DNA of 62,841 nucleotides from Neocallimastix lanati (nom. inval.) (GCA_016946835.1 JACVTC010000185.1:210001-272841), one strand, 5' to 3'. Positions 12,078 through 24,472 are shown, counted from the first letter of the stretch. The notes: generated by a model from the sequence alone, not told the origin. Numbers and translations are program-made.

Positions 12078-13189
12078 ATGCCTCAAGAAACTACTTTAGC
12101 TAAAGACCAACGCTTTCGTGGAAAGTCTAACTTCAACGAATGGAAACTTTTTATTGTAACCGCTGCCAAAACTCAAGGTATTGAAGACTTTTTAGAAGAT
12201 GATATTATCAGTCATCTAAATAATGAATTCTTTGTTTACGCCCCAAACGGTAATGAACCAATCAACAGGGTCATTACGGACATTCTTAACAACTTAAACC
12301 TCCCAATTCCTGGTCAAGAACCTCGTCCTGTTAGAGAAAACAATGACGCACCAGAGAATGTAAACAATAATGTTCTAGAACCATTATTGGATAATAGAAC
12401 AAAAAGATTGATTATCAAAGAGGTTATAAAAATGGATGCCGAATTGATGTTATTGATTTTAAAAAATATTGACGAAAAAATCGTTAAAGAGATAAGTCGT
12501 CTAACTAACAGTTATCGTATTATGGAAAAACTCAAGGGAAAATACAGTAACAACAACGCTGATATGGAGTACTGGCTTAAAATACTCAAAAGTTTAAAGC
12601 TAAAGAACAAAAATGAAGTAATCAAAATGTTGGACCAAGCGAAAGAAATTTTCGTAGAAATGGAAGAAGTTGATTTAGGTATTACAAACAAGGAAAAATT
12701 AAAATACCTATATAACATTCTTACTGATGACTATAAAAATATTGTTCAATTCGACTTGAACAGTGATACAGATGAGTACTTAGATACTCTCAAAAGAATT
12801 ATCTCAGCAAGGTCATATGTTGAAAACTGGGATGACATTAAAGAAAAAGATGAAGATGATGATCCTATGGACCTTGATTACCTTAGCAAGAGGAAAAGAA
12901 CTACAAAATTAAACAAAAAACCTTCAAGTTCAATTAATAATAAGAAAAATAAACATAAATATAAGAAAGATAATAAAAGTTATTGTAATATATGTGATAT
13001 GAACGGACTTTCCACAAAAGAATGAAATTTCAATCTTAAAAACAAAGAAAATAATATTAAAAATCAGCATAATAATAATAAAGGGAGGCAAAATCAACAA
13101 CAAGAGAAGAAATCATTAAATTACTTGGTAAACTCAAGAAACTATAATGATTATAGAAATAATAGTTGTAAAAGAAGACACCAAAATAG
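12078..13189 (+). pseudogene. Copia-1 Gag
   Basis: The first ATG after the primer-binding site opens a frame of 315 codons to 13025. The N-terminal LAKDQRFRGKSNFNEWK and the following helical region match the Gag of copia-2 (LAKDQRLRGVYNFATWN). Near the end is the start of a zinc knuckle, CNICDMNGLSTKE. Its histidine and final cysteine are lost because the frame stops at 13023 (a TGA where copia-2 has the knuckle cysteine). Coding-like sequence with GRQNQQQEKKS continues to the solo LTR at about 13190. Confidence 0.85.
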
Positions 13190-13873
13190 ATTACAATAAC
13201 AAAATACAATAAATTTTATTTTATTAAAAAATTTTTTATTAAAATATATTTTATTAATATTTAATAGTTATTTGTTAAATAACAATTGCATCGAGAAAAA
13301 ATGTGAAAAGTATCTTCTATTTATACTTTTCCTAAATACATTGATAATATATTATTTTATTTAAATTACATATATTTTAATATAAAACTATCCTAATGAA
13401 TTTTATTAAATAACAAATTTATAAACTATAACTAAATTTAGAAAAATATAATTATTAATTAAACTAAATACTAAATAATTAAAATTAAGTACATTTATTA
13501 TCTATTTATTATTTTAATATTATAAGTAAAGTCTTTATTTATTTTCGATTTAAAAACAATGCTAGAGGAGTCATGATTAAATTTTGAAACTTAATTTTCA
13601 CAAAATAAATTATTAATTTATTTTGTTTTAAACTTTAATTAATTCATTTAAATTATTTTACAACAATAATTTTCTCAGAATTAAATTTTATAAAAATTAT
13701 TACATTAAAAATTTATCTTGTGGCTTAAAGAATATAATTCAAAAATTTAGTTCATATGATATGATTTATTTACTTTGCTTATTATTTTATAAATCAAAGA
13801 ATAATTTACATTTTTGAATTACACAAGAAAAATTTTTAATTTAAAATGTGATTGGGATAATCACATCTTTACA
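13190..13873 (-). mobile_element. Solo LTR of the gypsy-1 family, inserted in copia-1
   Basis: About 690 bp that resembles the gypsy-1 LTRs on the same strand. The shared parts include the segment around 13282-13296 (ATAACAATTGCATCG, one change from gypsy-1) and the end GTGATTGGGATAATCACATC followed by TTTACA, close to the gypsy-1 end. It separates two halves of the copia-1 Gag-protease frame and has no internal region, so it is a solo LTR left by recombination. The left edge is approximate because of divergence; no clean 5-bp duplication was read. Confidence 0.75.
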
Positions 13874-13875
13874 AT

Positions 13876-15421
13876 AGTACTCCAAAATACACCAAAAATG
13901 AGGATTACAGCAATTACGATGAAAACTTTGATTTTGAGGATGCTAGAGCATTAATGTATCAGAGAAAGCAAAATAATAAATATATAAATTTATTGGAGGT
14001 TATTCCAAATAATAACAAACATACTCATGATTTTGATAACATATATGATAAATCTATTGATTTTATTAATCATAGTAACTTAATAACAGATGATGTTACA
14101 TGGTTTTATGATACAGGTGCCGGTGAACATGTAACGAATGATAAATCTTTACTTGTGAACTTTAAATATGAATCCGTTAAGTTGTGTTGTGCAAATGGTT
14201 CAATTTGCCAATTTGAAGGATATGGAACTTATGAATGTTTCATAAATAAACAATATATTATACTTGAAAAAGTTTTATTTTCCAAAAATGTTCACAAAAA
14301 TCTTATTAGTGGTATAGAACTTGCAAAATCAGGTTTTATTTCTTTAATTGATTCTTCTGATGGAGAAAAAGCTAGACTAAAATTGTGGGATAAGAATAAA
14401 ACTAATCTAGGTATTTTCCTATCATCTAAATATAATCAATTTCCTATCAAAACACAAAATTTTAACAGTAATAAAATAATAGGAAATGATATAATGCATA
14501 TAGGTAAATTAGATGACAAAAGTATTGAAATATGGCATAGAAGATTAGGCCATTTTTATCAAAGTAATTTACCTAAATACCTAGATCTACATAATATAAA
14601 AGCTCCTCCATGCATAGATTGCAAAATTTCTAAGATGAGGAGGGGATCTCATAAAGGGAAAACTCCAAAGGCAACAGAACTCCTGGAAATAATTCATTCA
14701 GACATTTCTGGGCCGTATAATCTATCCATTAATAACAAGAAATACTTTCTCACAATGATGGACAAATTCTCTAGAAAAGTCTGGATATTTACTCTTAAGT
14801 TAAAAGCTGAAGCTCCAGATAAAATAATAGAATTCTTTACTTATCTAAATAATCAATTTAAGGATATACGATAAAAATATTTAAATCTGATGGAGGAAAG
14901 GAATATAAAAATAAAAGGATAAACAAATATTGTAAAGAAAATGGTATCGAAAAGGTGTATTCTCCTCCTTATTGCCCAGAAATAAACGGAAAAGCTGAAA
15001 AAATTAATAATACACTTAGAAATTCAGCAAAAACACTTATGTATTGGGCTAAATTATCGGAAAACTTCTGGAATTTTGCGATAAAGCACGCTTGTTATTT
15101 ATACAATATGATTCCACATTCAGGAAACAATAATTTAATTCCTGACGAAGTATTTTATAATAAAAAAGTAAATATAAAACATTTAAGAACCTTTGGATGC
15201 ACTTGCTACTTCAGAGACCAAAGTCCACACAAATCCAAATTTCAACCAAATTCAAGGAAAGGCATTTTTCTTGGTTTTGACAAAAAGAAATATTCGTATA
15301 TTATTATGGACAAAGAAACTAGAAAATTAAATTATGTTAGTGATATTGAATGTGTTGAAGAAGAACAAATTTTAAATATCCGAATAACGGCTTCCAAGAC
15401 CCTTATTTCTCTTTTACTAAA
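13876..15421 (+). pseudogene. Copia-1 protease and integrase
   Basis: The first frame (to 14874) holds the protease site DTGAGEHVTND near 14110, then the GAG-pre-integrase zinc motif (IWHRRLGHF, then CIDCKISKMRRG, near 14530-14640) and the first catalytic aspartate in IIHSDISGPYN. A one-base frameshift near 14870 is followed by SDGGKEYKN (second aspartate) and, in the frame from 14955, by PYCPEINGKAEKINN (glutamate). So the D-D-E triad is readable but split. Downstream is the copia HLRTFGCTCYF block. The frame changes again near 15370-15420. Confidence 0.88.
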
Positions 15422-16159
15422 ATGGACTTTGATGAAAGAAACATGAGTAATAGAAATATAAATGACGATAATAATTATAATGACAATAATCTTCTAAATG
15501 AAAATATCAATTTAAATGAGAACAATATTTTAAACATAAATAATAATTTAAATCTAGATAATAACGTAAATGAAGATAATAATATTAATATAGCTAACGA
15601 CAATAACGAGAACAATGTTTTAAATGAAAACAATAATGAGAATAACAATGAAAATAATAATAATAATTTGGACGATATTAATTTAAATGAAAATGTAAAT
15701 TTAATGGACAATAATAATTTTATTGAAAATAACGACATTAATGAAGAAGAAAATAACATATCAAAAGAAAATAATACTGTGGAAAAAAATGATTTAACTA
15801 AAAATAATCCAAATGAAGAAATAAAATCAAATGAAATTGATAAAAAACTCCCTATAAATTCTGGTGACATAAATATTCCTTCGGCTAAAAATAAAGGCAA
15901 AGAAAAAATCAATGAAAATGACGAAAATTTAAATTTTGAAAAAAGTGAAAAAAGTTTTATTAATAAAAATTTTTCAAAAATTGAACCAAAAATTTCTAAA
16001 CAGCCATTGGTCAAAATAAATTTATCAGAACCTTGTTCATCAAATAGTAATATAAATAATATTTTAAATAATACCTTATCAACCTCACGTGATAAAATTT
16101 TACATAAATCTTCATCTGAAAATTTGGAAAATGATAATACACATGATCATAATAATGAT
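15422..16159 (+). pseudogene. Copia-1 Asn-rich linker between integrase and RT
   Basis: Low-complexity coding region dominated by Asn, Asp and Glu codons (AAT, GAT, GAA), with one Lys/Ser-rich part. Similar linkers occupy the same place in copia-2 and copia-3. It is cut at 16159 by the insert at 16160-16860 and resumes in the same frame afterwards. Confidence 0.8.
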
Positions 16160-16860
16160 ATGCGGGACTTTTATGTGCTACTAATTTTTAATAGAATCGT
16201 TATATTTAATTAACCTTTATTAATATATTTTAATTTAAAAACCCAATTAATCAAGGGACTTCTCTAAAACTACAATAAAGAAGAGTAGTTATTAGAAATC
16301 TTTATAATAGTTTAATTATTAATAATAATAAATATACATTTAAAATATATTATATCGGAGTATAGTATAATATATAATAAATATATATTAAAATAATAAA
16401 TATAATAAATATAACTATATAATTCTTAAAATGAAAATAAGAATAATAAAGTTAAATATATAAGAATATAATTATATAATAAATATAAATATAATAAATA
16501 ATATCAACTATATATATTTAATTATAATTAAAATAACTAAAACTATTTCATTATATTATATATTATAATATATAGAAGTATTATGTATTTTTAATATAAA
16601 TTTTAAAATAAATATGAATAGTTAAGTTATATATATAATAATATTCTTATTATATATATTTAGAAGAAATTAACAATTTAATATATTTAATATATTTCAT
16701 ATTATAATGAATAATATATATAAATATTGAATAATATATAAATAAGAAATTATTTCAAATATTATTATTGACAAAAGAGATATAAATTTAATATTTAATA
16801 ATTATTATTAAATATACAAATATGTTGCTACACATATTTGTTTTATATCAATAATAATAC
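16160..16860. mobile_element. LTR-sized insert in copia-1, family unknown
   Basis: About 700 bp of non-coding AT-rich sequence splitting the linker, with TAATGAT present on both sides (16153-16159 and 16861-16867) and the reading phase of the flanks conserved. It starts near TGCGGGACTTTTATG and ends near TTTTATATCA plus a few bases. The size and the flanking repeat suggest a solo LTR or a short non-autonomous element. I could not match it to another sequence in the window. Confidence 0.5.
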
Positions 16861-19005
16861 TAATGATCGACATTAAATTATTGAAATTTCTAATAAAACT
16901 ATGGATAATAAAAATTTTTCAAAAAATGATGAAAATTTTAGTAATAAAAATTTTTTATCAAACAATGACAATAAAATTACAAATTTTAAAAATTCCAACA
17001 CACCCATTAATAAAATTACCAATAATTTACCTATTTCATCAAACTCGCATAATGATAATACTTTTAATAATTATACTCCTAATAAGGCTTCAAATGATAC
17101 TATTATTTCCAACTCCTCAGTTGATACTTCTTTACAAGACATCGATAATTCTAATACTCAAGATTCACCAAAAATTGATATTAATATTTCTGATAATTCC
17201 AATTTTAACAATTCAACCAATACCACTAATAATTTGCAATACGATGATAATCTATACCAAGATAATCAGTCTCTTACATCAATTGCTCATAACATTATTA
17301 AATCTAATGAAAATGAAATTATGGATGATATAATGATTAATAACGATGAAGTTAACAATTCTCAAACTTCCAGAAAACGTCCTTTACCCCCAAATTCTCC
17401 CGATTCCAAAACAGTTATTCCTTCCACTCTTAGAACTTTAAGAAGAAAGTTGGATATTGATGATTCTTATATGATCGCATCTATTTATTCTGATTCTCCA
17501 AATAGCTATGGTGAAGCCATTAGTTGCAAAAATAAAAATTACTGGATTAATGCCATTAAAGATGAGTTAAATAATTTATATTCAAATAAGATTATGACTT
17601 TTGTTTCAAAAGTTCCTCCTGGAAAAAATATTATTTCTACGAAATGGGTTTTTGCTACTAAGAGGGATAGTAATAATTTTATTTACAAATATAAAGCTCG
17701 TCTGGTTGCCAGAGGCTTCTGTCAAAAATGGGGTATTGATTATGATCTTACTTATTCCCCAACTTTAAATATTGATAGTCTTAAACTCATTTTTGCTTTA
17801 TCTGCTGCTTTTCATTGGGACATTTTTCAACTCGATATTAAGGCTGCTTACCTTAATGCTCCTCTCGACAAGGATATTTACACTACCATTCCTAAAGGCG
17901 ATATAAACTTTGGGAGGGGATACTGGAAACTAAACAAAGCATTATATGGCCTTAAGCAATCCGGTAGACAGTGGTACGAAACAATAAGAAAATTTTTAAT
18001 TAATAATAATTTTGAACAAATAAAAGCCGAACAATGCATATTCAAACATACAATAAATAATAAAACAAAATGTATAATTGGACTCTATGTTGATGACATG
18101 GTCATTGCTGGTGAAATAAAATTTATCAAAAATATAATATCAAAAATTAAAAGAAAATTCAAAATATCAAATTGTGGACCAATCGAATATATTTTAGGTA
18201 TTAAAGTAGAAAAACAAAATAATAATTATATAATTTCACAGAAAAGTTTTATTGAAAATATGTTAGAAAAATTCAATATAAACAATACTCGAAAAAGAAA
18301 AACACCCTGCACAGGAGACAATGATATATCCGAAAATAAAAAGCCTTTCGATAAAACAATATACAAAAGTGCAATTGGATCCTTAATTTATTTATCAAAA
18401 TGTACAAGGCCGGAAATTTCTTTCGCCGTTAATAAAGCTTCCAGAAAATGCGAACAACCAACAATTTCAGACTGGAACAAAGTAATAAATATTTTAAAAT
18501 ATATAAATAGTACAAAAGATTATAAAATTAAATATGATGGAAAGGGGGAGTTAATTGCATATACGGACTCAGATTTCGCAGGCGATAAAATTGATAGAAA
18601 GTCTACTTCAGGTGGAATTATTTTAATGGGAAAAAGTCCTATATGCTGGATATCTAAAAACAAACGTGCGTTGCTACTTCTATCGCAGAGGCCGAATATA
18701 TAAGTACTTCGGAAAACGTCAAGAAAATATTATGGATAAGAAACATTATTAAAGAAATATTAAATAAGAAATTAAATATAACAATCTACACTGATAATCA
18801 AGCAAGTAAATGTATAATGGAAAATGGTGAAATCAATACTAAGTTAAAACATATAGATGTCAGATACCATTTCAATAGAGATAACATATTAAAGAAAAGA
18901 ATAAATCTAAAATATATAGACACGGAAAACATGCTAGCCGACATATTAACAAAAGATTCAAATGGTGCAAAAATACTAAAATTTAAAAATAATATTTTTA
19001 TATAA
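16861..19005 (+). pseudogene. Copia-1 reverse transcriptase and RNase H
   Basis: After the Asn-rich N-terminal part, the RT begins near 17490 (YSDSPNSYGEAI) with ISTKWVFATKRD, YKARLVARGFCQKWGIDYD, FQLDIKAAYLNAPLDKDIYT, LNKALYGLKQSGRQWYE and the catalytic box YVDDM near 18090. RNase H follows with AYTDSDFAGD and RKSTSGGIILMGKSPICW. A frameshift near 18665 then turns the STAEAEYIS block out of frame. The last part (18817-19005) has the KHIDVRYHF and ADILTKD motifs. Catalytic residues are present, but the frameshift kills the continuous frame. Confidence 0.9.
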
Positions 19006-19025
19006 AAATCTCATTTGAGGGGGAG

Positions 19026-19327
19026 TGATAACTACTTAATAATTATACTATATATTTATTTATATTATTTTATATATTTATTTATTATGTAATTTATTAA
19101 AGTGTTCTTGTGTTAATGTTTTATGTAAATTAGTTGATACGTTTATTTTATATTGTATAAATTATGTCAACAATCATTTTAATTATTTTGTGTAACATGT
19201 ATTTACGTAACAAATGTATTCATGTGATATTGTTCTATATAAACATCATGAATGTATTATCCACTTCTCTCTTTGTTAACCATAATACTTTCGTATTATT
19301 ATATTAAATAAATAAACAACATATATC

Positions 19328-19328
<1 letters not shown>
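19026..19328 (+). repeat. Copia-1 3' LTR
   Basis: Begins TGATAACTACT directly after the polypurine tract and ends ATATATCA before ATAAT. Nearly the same as 11720-12018, with scattered substitutions and a short indel. Confidence 0.92.

Positions 19329-19393
<65 letters not shown>
19329..19393. repeat. (AAT)n tract between copia-1 and copia-2
   Basis: About 65 bp of pure AAT repeat separates the end of copia-1 from the start of copia-2. It supplies the ATAAT target duplication to both. Confidence 0.95.
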
Positions 19394-19634
19394 TGTTAAC
19401 GTATGTTAATTTTATTAATATAAAGTTATAGTCTAGCTTAAGTTTAATAAAATATTAAATTAAATTATATTAAATATATTGTAATTACAAATTAAAATAT
19501 AAATTAGTATGTATCTAGAACAAGCCATAATTAAATATAAAAACATGTAATTTTATCTGTACTTTAAATCTTTGTTAACCATTTATATAACACTTGCGTT
19601 AAATATCTAATTATTAATAAATAAATATTAAACA
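19394..19634 (+). repeat. Copia-2 5' LTR
   Basis: Starts TGTTAACG and ends TTAAACA. Six bases (ATAATA) separate the CA end from the primer-binding site, unlike copia-1 and the TRIM where the site is immediate; the true end could therefore be 19640. Confidence 0.85.
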
Positions 19635-19640
19635 ATAATA

Positions 19641-19655
19641 GATTAAGAGTCTCAA
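19641..19655 (+). promoter_or_regulatory. Copia-2 primer-binding site
   Basis: GATTAAGAGTCTCA, the same tRNA-Lys(CUU) anticodon-arm complement as in copia-1, with the fifteenth base changed. Confidence 0.75.
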
Positions 19656-19714
19656 TACTCTATAATAAATTACAAAGCTTTAAATTTAAAAATCGATTTT
19701 AACAAAGTATTAAG

Positions 19715-21052
19715 ATGGCCTATCAATTTAACTTAGCTAAGGACCAACGTCTTCGTGGTGTATACAATTTTGCCACATGGAATTTCCTTATCATGACTGC
19801 AGCTAGGAGATATGGAATGGAAGAATTCATTGAAGAAGATGTTATCTCTCACCTGAAGGACAATAACTATATGCTTAATCCTAATGAAGAATCTAAGACG
19901 GTAAAAGCTATCCTGAAGATTATTGAGGAATTACAATTAAATCATGGAGAAAATGTAAACTACAATGAAGTGTTTACTCAAAACCGAAATAGAATCATTG
20001 CTAAAGCAGAAGAGAAAGACTCTCAGTTAATGCTTATGGTGATTCAAAACGTTGAAGAAAAAATATTAAGGGAAGTTAGTAGAATGAAGAAAACATTCAC
20101 AATTATGGAAAAACTAACTTCAAAATACGGTGATAAGAATAATGACACTGAATACTGGCTCAAGAAATTGCGAAAACTTAAGGCAAATGACCGCAGCCAA
20201 ATAATGAAGATGGCTGATAGCGTAAATGAAATATTCAGTGAAATGGAAGATGCCAGAGTAAATTTGACTGAAAGGGAAAAATTAAAGTACATGTTCAATA
20301 TTTTACCAAATGACTTTAAAAACATTATAGATGTAACTTTAGAAACTACCGCCAGACAATTATATGAAAGTATAAAAGATAGAATTTCAGCTAGATCATA
20401 TCTAGAAAATTGGGAAAATACAATGGATGAACATGATGATCATGATGATCCAATGGATATAGATCTAATTGAAAAACGTTATAAAAATAAAAACTATCAT
20501 AAAGGAAAAGGTTTTGTTAAGAAAATAAACAGAAACAATAACAAAACTAACAAAAATTTATATTGTCATATTTGTGAGATAAGAGGACATCTCACAAAAG
20601 ATTGTAAATACAATATGAAAGCAAAAGAAAACAAAAAGGAAGGGAGGCAACAATCACTCTACCAGAAAAACCATAAAAATGAAGAAAAAGAATTAAAATC
20701 ATTTGGTTTAGTGGAAAAAATAACTTCTAAATATGAAGAAAGTGACAGCGAAAGAGATGATAATTTTGAAGACATCAGACCATTATGTGAACCACATATT
20801 AATGATGCTTTGCTAATTGAATCAATAAATGAACCATATAATATAGATAATGATGAAAAATCTGTAAACATAATTGAAAGAAATATAGAAAGTAACGAAA
20901 CAGTTGAATGGTATTATGATAGTGGAGCTTACGAACATGTAACTAATGATAAAAACCTTTTGAAAGATTATAAAGAAGATTTTGTACAACTAAGATGTGC
21001 AAACAATACTACTTTAGACTTTGAAGGATACGTAGTTGTGAATTTACCATAA
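19715..21052 (+). CDS. Copia-2 Gag-protease (frame ends early)
   Basis: An ATG 60 bp past the primer-binding site opens 445 codons. Gag starts with LAKDQRLRGVYNFATWN, followed by a long helical capsid-like region. An intact zinc knuckle CHICEIRGHLTKDC lies around residue 286, and the protease site YYDSGAYEHVTND around residue 400. The frame stops at GYVVVNLP, where copia-1 continues through the rest of the protease. A frame break near 21050 therefore separates it from integrase. Gag itself looks intact. Confidence 0.88.
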   Translation: MAYQFNLAKDQRLRGVYNFATWNFLIMTAARRYGMEEFIEEDVISHLKDNNYMLNPNEESKTVKAILKIIEELQLNHGENVNYNEVFTQNRNRIIAKAEEKDSQLMLMVIQNVEEKILREVSRMKKTFTIMEKLTSKYGDKNNDTEYWLKKLRKLKANDRSQIMKMADSVNEIFSEMEDARVNLTEREKLKYMFNILPNDFKNIIDVTLETTARQLYESIKDRISARSYLENWENTMDEHDDHDDPMDIDLIEKRYKNKNYHKGKGFVKKINRNNNKTNKNLYCHICEIRGHLTKDCKYNMKAKENKKEGRQQSLYQKNHKNEEKELKSFGLVEKITSKYEESDSERDDNFEDIRPLCEPHINDALLIESINEPYNIDNDEKSVNIIERNIESNETVEWYYDSGAYEHVTNDKNLLKDYKEDFVQLRCANNTTLDFEGYVVVNLP

Positions 21053-23366
21053 ACAACTACCATATAAAATTAAACAAAGTGTTATATTCAAAAAAGGCAC
21101 ATAAAAACTTGATAAGTGCCATCGAATTCGCAAAAATAGGTATAACATCCGTTATTGAGCCAATAAGTCAAGAAAAAGTAAAATTGACTATATCTGACTG
21201 TGATAAAAATGTTATCGGAACGTTTCTATCAACTGATTTTAATCAATTTAAAATAAACACAAAAAGTATAATAAATAATCAAAATATTTTATCATTAGAT
21301 GATTTAGGACAAAACAGTCTAGAAATATGGCACAGAAGAATGGGCCATCAATATATAAGAAATATTTCTAAACATTTAGAACTACACGAGATCAAGATCC
21401 CAAAATGTAAAGAATGTAAAGTAGTAAAAATGAAGCATTCCCCACATAATGGGAACAATCCTAAATCAAACAAGATACTTGAAGTTATACACTCTGACAT
21501 TTCGGGGCCATATAACAGTTCTATTAATGACAAAAAATATTTTATAACTTTCTTGGACGAATATTCGTGAAAAGTTTGGCTCTTCACTTTAAAATCTAAA
21601 GCTGAAGCGCCAGACATTATAATCGATTTTCTAAAATACCTTAACAATCAATTTGATAATTATAAAGTTAAAATATTTAAAACAGATGGTGGTAAAGAAT
21701 ATAAAAATAAGAAAATAAGAAGATACTGTAAAGATAATGGAATTGAAAAATTACATTCTCTCCACCATATTGTCCAGAAAATAATGGAAAAGCCGAAAGG
21801 ATAAATCAAACAATAAAAAACACAGCTAAAACTTTATTATTTTGGGCAAAATTATCTGAAAATTTCTGGGAATATGCAGTAAGACATGCGTCTTATTTGT
21901 ATAATATGATTCCTCATGAAGGAAATAATAATTTAATACCTGATGAAGTCATATCAGGAAAAAGTATTTCTTTAAAACACTTAAGAACTTTTGGATGTAA
22001 ATGTTATTATATTGATAATATGGAAAACAAATCCAATTTCACTCCAAAAGCAAAGGAAGGAATATTTCTTGGTTTCAGCAAGAAAAATTACTCATATAGG
22101 ATTATGGACATAAAAAACAAAAGAATACACCATGTCAGAGAAGTAGAATGTTTAGAGGAATGTCCAGCAAACTATATATATGAGAAAGAAGGATTTGTGG
22201 ACCCATATTTCTCTTTTACAAAAATTGATAATAATATAGTAAATAATAATAATAATGAAAATAATCATATTATAAATGAAAATATAATTAATAATATAGA
22301 AAACATAAATAATGTTCTAAACAATGAAAATAATAATTTAAATGAAAACAATAATAATATTGATTTAAATAACATTATTGTAAACGATAATTTAAATAAT
22401 ATGAACATGGACAACGAGGATAATAAAATAGAAGCGAAAAATAATTTACATGATAATAACACGAAAATAATTATTAATACTTTAGATAATATGAATAATA
22501 ATAAAAATATAGATAAAGGTAAAGAAAATATGGTTTATAATATTAACAACGACGATATAATTAATTTAAACAATAAAAATAACAAAATTAAAACCATAAC
22601 CTTAGAAAAGGACACAAAAACAAATAAACTATTGGATTTTAATAAAACAAATAACACACATAACAATAAACACAATATTACTTTAGAACAAAATAATTTA
22701 TACCCAAAAAATAATATTAATTCAAATGTAATTTCTGAGGTAAATAATGAAATTTCAACTAATGTAAAACATAGTAACAATAATATAGTTCGTATAAATA
22801 AAAATTATAATAAACAAAATACTAACACAGTACTAGAAAACCAAAATATACTTCAAAATGTCAATAACAATTCTTTAAATAATAATAATGATTTTATATT
22901 TACCAATAACCATGTAAACAATAAAAATAATTTGAATCATTCATTAAAAAACGTGGTAAATAATTCTTACATTGAAAAAGGTGAATGCAGTTATTCTTAT
23001 AAAAATAAACATAATTGGGCAGAAAAAGGAAAAGATGCTGAAAATCCTTCAATTACCCATAAGGAATATAGTAAAAATTCCTGTAAAAATGATATCGTTT
23101 TACCGACTCTGATTAATACTGTTAACTCAAATATAAATGATTCCAAGCCAACCGAAATTTCCCCTGCCAGTACTCCTGTAAAAACGCTTAAAGAAAATAT
23201 TGATATTTCTAAATTAAAAAATGAAAAAAATTTTAATAATAAAAATTATTCAAAAAATGAAGAAAAATTTAATTTACAACCATTGGATAATGGTAAAATA
23301 ATTAAATCTCATAATTTAAATTCAGACCCAATAATGACGAAGAATAATAATATTATGAATAATAAT
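21053..23366 (+). pseudogene. Copia-2 integrase and Asn-rich linker
   Basis: Frame 21079-21570 holds the rest of the protease, the zinc motif (WHRRMGHQY and CKECKVVKMK) and the first catalytic Asp in IHSDISGPYN. It stops at TGA 21568 inside the FLDEYS-KVW block. KTDGGKEYKNK (second Asp) and NNGKAERINQ (Glu) follow, with a frame change near 21760. From 21897 one frame runs through the HLRTFGCKCYY and GIFLGFSKKNYSYRI blocks and then about 380 residues of Asn-rich linker. It ends artificially at the TRIM insertion point, 23366. Confidence 0.88.
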
Positions 23367-23564
23367 TGTTAAAAGTCAATAGTTTGGGTTTTATAATTAT
23401 GTCAACTTTATTAATATATTTTATGATAAAGAGCTGCAAATATTTAAATTTAATAAATTTACATGCTTTTATATTAATACATTGTGGCTCATACATTACA
23501 TATATAACAAATACATTTTAATACATTTAACGTATATTTCATATTTATTTCACATATTCTAACA
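23367..23564 (-). repeat. TRIM 3' LTR (left copy)
   Basis: Plus strand TGTTAAAAGTC to TATTCTAACA; identical to the right copy apart from one base in the CATTTAACGTAT region. The polypurine tract is on the inner side (CCCCCC on the plus strand at 23567-23572). Confidence 0.92.
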
Positions 23565-23572
23565 TTCCCCCC

Positions 23573-23610
23573 TCAAACCAAATTATTTTAAAAGAATAAT
23601 TTTGGTTTGA
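23573..23610 (-). promoter_or_regulatory. Large hairpin just upstream of the TRIM polypurine tract
   Basis: TCAAACCAAATTATT pairs with AATAATTTTGGTTTGA around a 7-nt loop, with one bulged A. The related element at 31.9 kb has a hairpin in the same place with different stem bases (32156-32191), so the pairing itself seems conserved. Confidence 0.75.
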
Positions 23611-23874
23611 AAGTGAATATGTGTTCTATACTATTTCTATATCTATACCAATATTAATATGCTATAATTTAATTTTCATTAATTGTAATTTTATATACTT
23701 ATTTATATATTAGCTTGTTTTATTTTAACAACTATATTATTACCCTATATTAATATGACATTTTTATGGTTAAACGTCTTTAAACCTTTATATTTTTATT
23801 ATGGGTAAAATTATTAATTATTATATTCAAGTTATATTTTTTCGGATTGGTTACTCTTATTTGTACCATCCTAT

Positions 23875-24035
23875 TATTATATTTTGGCAACCTCATTGGG
23901 ACTTACGCCTAATTGACAACACATGGTTTACCTCTTTGGTTTTATGTACTCTTGACAACTCATGGTTTAACTCTCTGGTTTTTACGTCTATATTTATATT
24001 TGACAACTCTTATGGTTAACCGCTATGGTTTCACG
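23875..24035 (-). repeat. Imperfect tandem hairpin units in the TRIM
   Basis: Four diverged units of about 38-50 bp. On the minus strand each has a GACGT/GGCGT-like start, a small hairpin (for example AACC-ATAGC-GGTT, ACC-AAAGA-GGT) and an AACCATNAGTTGTCAA-like tail. Stem bases vary between units while pairing is mostly kept. Confidence 0.65.
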
Positions 24036-24144
24036 TCATTTTATTTAATTATTAACTTGATTAGTTGTGAATAAATAGCCTTTAATATTCAAAAGTTGTT
24101 TATTTACTAATTAATGATTTAATTTATATTCTTTATTAATCTTC

Positions 24145-24157
24145 ATTAAGAGTCTCA
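24145..24157 (-). promoter_or_regulatory. Anti-PBS: internal tRNA-Lys anticodon-arm copy in the TRIM
   Basis: On the element's sense (minus) strand this reads TGAGACTCTTAAT, 13 nt, the exact reverse complement of the element's own primer-binding site at 24458-24472 about 300 nt upstream. It equals the tRNA segment that should prime the element. Possible roles are self-priming, blocking of the site, or RNA folding or dimerisation; none is shown by the sequence. Confidence 0.6.
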
Positions 24158-24457
24158 AAAATATTTGTATATTAATTTGTCACGTCTCTCATTTATTTTA
24201 TACGTGTCTTATCTTCTAATTTATTATTTTATTTAGTATATTATTTATTTCAGGGGAATTTTCTTTTATAAAATACTTAATTTTTACGTGTTTTCATATT
24301 CTTGAAACTTTAAGATCATTTTTCTTCAAATTAGATCAATCTTCACTAAAGTTGACATAATGACAACTTTTATCATAAATTCTGGATTCTAGGTATTTTC
24401 TTCTAGTTGACATTTTTCTAGTCCGGCTAAGGATATAAATATTCCTTTAAAGAATCG

Positions 24458-24472
24458 ATGAGACTCTTAATC
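24458..24472 (-). promoter_or_regulatory. TRIM primer-binding site
   Basis: Minus strand GATTAAGAGTCTCAT directly abuts the 5' LTR (right copy). Same 15-mer as in copia-1 and copia-3, so the TRIM probably uses the reverse transcription machinery of these copia elements. Confidence 0.85.

Larger units (their letters stand above)
11720..19328 (+). mobile_element. Copia-1: Ty1/copia LTR retrotransposon, decayed and carrying two inserts
   Basis: Full-length element of about 7.6 kb bounded by LTRs of 299 and 303 bp that start TG and end CA, with the 5-bp duplication ATAAT on both sides. Its coding order is Gag, protease, integrase, a long Asn-rich linker, RT and RNase H, the copia order. A polypurine tract (TTTGAGGGGGAG) sits at 19014-19025, directly before the 3' LTR. 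Frames are broken in several places, and foreign sequence interrupts it at about 13190-13873 (solo gypsy LTR) and 16160-16860 (unclassified LTR-sized insert). The two LTRs differ at several positions, for example near 11800 against 19106 and in a 4-bp indel near the end, so insertion is not very recent. Gag and RT are close relatives of copia-2. Confidence 0.93.

Noticed and set aside
15475-16014. 179-codon hydrophobic minus-strand frame
   Set aside because: Shadow of the Asn-rich copia-1 linker: antisense of AAT, GAA and AAA codons gives Ile, Phe and Leu runs.
16863-17333. 156-codon Ile/Leu-rich plus-strand frame
   Set aside because: Overlaps the true copia-1 pol frame, shifted by one or two bases; its composition is that of out-of-frame AAT-rich DNA.
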